In this document: positions 62,801 through 64,000 of the stretch, piece by piece
How positions within the stretch are numbered: position 1 is the first letter of the stretch
How the letters are laid out: the number at the start of each line of letters is the position of its first letter
NCBI RefSeq assembly: GCF_006151805.1
Contig: NZ_VDDA01000005.1
Location: 62,001 to 126,000, forward strand
Origin: Methylobacterium terricola
GTDB lineage: Bacteria; Pseudomonadota; Alphaproteobacteria; Rhizobiales; Beijerinckiaceae
Direction: 5' to 3'
Length of the DNA: 64,000 nucleotides
Program-made: the position numbers and the translations under genes
The notes under the pieces: generated by a model
Told to the model about the DNA's origin: nothing
Databases searched by the model: none
The model's input: the letters and a program-made list of their open reading frames with translations, nothing else

Positions 62801-63562
62801 GGCGCGGCCGCCGAGCGCGACCTGGAACGCCCCGGCGAGCGCGTTCTCGAACAGGCGGGGCGGCGGGGTCGAGCCGCTGGCCTGGTCGGTGCGGGCCGAG
62901 GAGAACTTGCGCTCCAGGCTCAGGGTGATCCGGCTGCGATTGGCGATGCGGGCGAGTTCCGGGTTCGGTACGCGCCAGTTGGTCGCGAGCCCCGGATCGC
63001 CGAGCACCACCGGCGGCAGGTGCGGGTTGGTGGGCAGGCCAATCTTCATCCGCAGCGGCCGCTTCACGCCGTCGAGGATGCGGTTGATCGTGTCGACCCG
63101 GTTCGGCCAGGCGGTGCCGACGAAGCAGAGGTCGTAGAGGAAGAACGCGTCGTCGAGGACGGGCGGATGGTCGTGGAACAGCCGGCTGCCCGCCAGCGGC
63201 AGGTGCTGCCCGCGTGCGCCGTAGGCCGGCAGGCAGCCGAGGTCGTTGGTGAAGACGAGGTCGAACGGCGCGGCGACCCGCAGGTTCTCCTCGAGCTCGT
63301 AGGGGTCCTCGGTGGTCCACAGGACCGAGCGGACCGCCATCGCGCAGAGGCGGCCGAGCACCGCGAGGTCGGCGCCGGCGCCGCCCAGCGCCAGGACCGT
63401 GTCGCAGCCCTCGCGCCGGAACAGGTCGACGGCGTTGCCGTAATCGGCTTGGCGGACCCGCTCCACCGCCGGGTGGCGCCGCAGCGCATCCACGATCGCG
63501 AGCGCGATGTAGGAATTGTGGGTCTGCGCTGCCGTATCCAGCACGAGAATGCGGTAGGTCAT
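59825..63562 (-). CDS. Very large tandem glycosyltransferase with two C-terminal repeated modules
   Basis: The ATG at 63562 (MTYRILVLDTAAQTHNSYIALAIVDALRRHP) gives 1245 residues. Residues about 1-325 resemble CgeB/DUF3880-type transferases (WTTEDPYELEENL; SGSTPPPRLFENALAGAFQVALGG). Residues about 335-720 are a GT4 enzyme (VLLVTHNVQGHQPGGGVEVYQQELA; VSLHLSVWPETYMISLNEARAAGAVPVISDLGAPAERV). The rest holds beta-rich parts, including two similar modules near 60790-61060 and 59830-60130 with the shared words R-DV-AHL-EP-AE-GF. Such modules may bind glycan. Two transferase steps by one protein are inferred. Confidence 0.82.
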   Translation of the reverse strand: MTYRILVLDTAAQTHNSYIALAIVDALRRHPAVERVRQADYGNAVDLFRREGCDTVLALGGAGADLAVLGRLCAMAVRSVLWTTEDPYELEENLRVAAPFDLVFTNDLGCLPAYGARGQHLPLAGSRLFHDHPPVLDDAFFLYDLCFVGTAWPNRVDTINRILDGVKRPLRMKIGLPTNPHLPPVVLGDPGLATNWRVPNPELARIANRSRITLSLERKFSSARTDQASGSTPPPRLFENALAGAFQVALGGRAEAMRYFGEDEIAFCDNEDELLARITWALDHPEARIAMAQAARSRALAEHLYDHRIAALVAGLAEIPASVAARVPTGSRRARKRVLLVTHNVQGHQPGGGVEVYQQELAAGAGEFDVLTLYPRVIDGTAAYTLIAHRTGEQHLYGVPEPAGPGTLHDAGHERVFEQILIENDIDLVHFQHLLGMPLSLPLIARACGVPSLYTLHDFYLVCSQFNLLDHRGRYCDIAARSPTECDICLSASGIPAGAQQRRRNFVARVIEAFDGLIANSPFTAQYLRAIYPEVPAERIRVVEMLTPASHRLPPARQPASDIALTVAIPGNFTRPKGADTILRVLTHLRDEAIAFHILGEIPDQDLARQVRAMDLPRVTLRGGYAAHELPRLMAGMDVSLHLSVWPETYMISLNEARAAGAVPVISDLGAPAERVRAGLDGFKVAPEDAGHVCDILRDLARDRDRLETMRAASKACRIVSPAEHVAAISDLYRETIARSPVHPPAVTIRPERDYILNLRACGIRTNTPSWIESGNGWDADPPRPARQARTTLWRTFPVQFAHLDRPAAGSARVRVGMDGVQADRRPAAWPRIVVRSGLSLWGWGFAEGRGRPLDVILHLKGDAQEIYAVSPPVPRGDVRAHLDEPDAEASGFSFDLDLDTLREGTYAIRLMQVYDGAVIDLGAAGEAVVRRGQGQDAAAPSGGQPTAQSPAQTLAEAFRGGAAPAPDARTVEGDAAVTRYETALDPGHGPGSQDAAFGVQGWALNRARRQVFPMVAVGLVPAGGTAAWFRAERCRAPSGSVEADPVYAFAGFRAAMAIATLAPGLHRIIIAESDRRETVLHETGEAVLVKAEAGDTRRLVTPCREVRLDPTAGREVQPRREPPAHRLSLDEVETGLGAAEGGAGSHLYLRGWAWVPGRGRADGLTLVLAGAEVSLRAVLPAARREDVVAHLGEPEAEWAGFEALVPTAALPPGRYEAEIQYGRGPDRIGLPLALTLDRTLALAA

Positions 63563-63640
63563 GCTCTGGGTGTGCCCGGGCAAGTGTCGGTCGTGATCCG
63601 GAGGGGCGCGGGCGCGGGGATGCCGGGCGGACCGGCGCCC

Positions 63641-64000
63641 CTACTCCGCCGCCATCGCGAGGACCGGCCCCTCGGCCGCGACCCGGCGCGGCAGCAGGCC
63701 GAGGAAGCGCAGTTCCGACAGGGCGGTCTCGGCCCGGTGCGCGTAGGTGTGCTCGGCGAGGGCGCGCGCTTGCGCCCGGGCGGCCACGGCCAGGAGCGAG
63801 GCGGGGTCGTCGAGTGCGCGCTCCAGCCAGCGCGCGAGGTCGCGGACCCCGTCGATCAGGATGATCTCGCGGTCGCGCTCGAAGTAGTCGAGCACCTCGA
63901 GGCTCTCGGCGACGTAGGCCTGCGCCGAGCCCATCAGCGCGACCTCGAAGGTCCGCGGGCCCGGGGTCGAGGGTGCCAGGTTGAAGCGGGCATTCGCGAT
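63641..64000 (-). CDS. Glycosyltransferase (CgeB-like), C-terminal part only
   Basis: The frame runs off the window end, so only about 119 C-terminal residues are seen: FNLAPSTPGPRTFEVALMGSAQAYVAESLEVLDYFERDREIILIDGVRDLARWLERALDDP. This is the donor-domain end of CgeB-type glycosyltransferases and parallels residues about 240-320 of the neighbouring large protein (LFENALAGAFQVALGGRAEAMRYFGEDEIAFCDNEDELLARITWALDHPEAR). It heads the minus-strand glycan genes here. Confidence 0.75.
   Translation of the reverse strand: MANARFNLAPSTPGPRTFEVALMGSAQAYVAESLEVLDYFERDREIILIDGVRDLARWLERALDDPASLLAVAARAQARALAEHTYAHRAETALSELRFLGLLPRRVAAEGPVLAMAAE

Overview
The window is GC-rich DNA with dense alphaproteobacterial coding style: frequent 4-base ATGA/GTGA gene overlaps, short intergenic gaps and branched-chain-type ABC transporters beside catabolic oxidoreductases. 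It looks like a Rhizobiales genome of the Methylobacterium type; this is inferred from style and gene content, not from a marker gene. No rRNA or tRNA gene was seen.

Layout. (1) 1-7437: the end of a carboxymuconolactone-decarboxylase-family gene, a complete Liv-type ABC transporter (binding protein, LivH, a LivM-LivG fusion, LivF) and a flavin monooxygenase with an NTF2-like N-terminus, all on the + strand. (2) 7438-18400: an accessory region of small unknown genes and gene remnants. It carries a retron (msr-msd-like RNA at 10192-10329 plus an RT-TOPRIM fusion protein) and a Schlafen/AlbA_2-STAND NTPase of defence type. (3) 18480-24647: a catabolic cluster on the - strand (two SDRs, a NIPSNAP protein, an orphan ABC binding protein, a ketosteroid-dehydrogenase-like flavoprotein) divergent from an AraC-type regulator. 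(4) 24798-27425: an enoyl-CoA hydratase remnant, a tyrosine integrase and a decayed second integrase-like gene, which look like the edge of an integrated island. (5) 27454-37045: a complete type I-E CRISPR-Cas locus (cas3, cse1, cse2, cas7, cas5, cas6e, cas1, cas2) with an array of only three repeats. (6) 37500-41730: a broken IS5-type element, a TetR-amidase divergent pair, an adenosine-deaminase pseudogene and a small membrane protein. (7) 41797-64000: a large glycan locus with about ten glycosyltransferases, three of them on the + strand, plus methyltransferases, a GSCFA protein and very large multidomain glycosyltransferases.

The most interesting object lies between cas3 and cse1. Two degenerate CRISPR repeats at 34326-34354 and 34381-34409 flank a 26-nt pseudo-spacer on the strand opposite the cas genes. 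The pseudo-spacer matches 21 of 26 bases of a site about 300 bp away in the same intergenic region (34034-34059). That site has a 5' AAC as potential PAM, and two of the five mismatches fall at positions 6 and 12, which type I-E Cascade does not read. This is the signature of a crRNA-like regulatory guide (CreA of CreTA toxin-antitoxin modules, or CreR autorepressors). The cse1 operon has its own good promoter (33821-33848) about 190 bp from the site, so a separate CreT-like transcript is the more likely target, although no toxin could be fixed.

The retron, the STAND NTPase and the self-regulated I-E system make this a multi-layer defence region assembled in a plastic stretch rich in broken genes, beside a large surface-polysaccharide locus that may itself vary under phage pressure.
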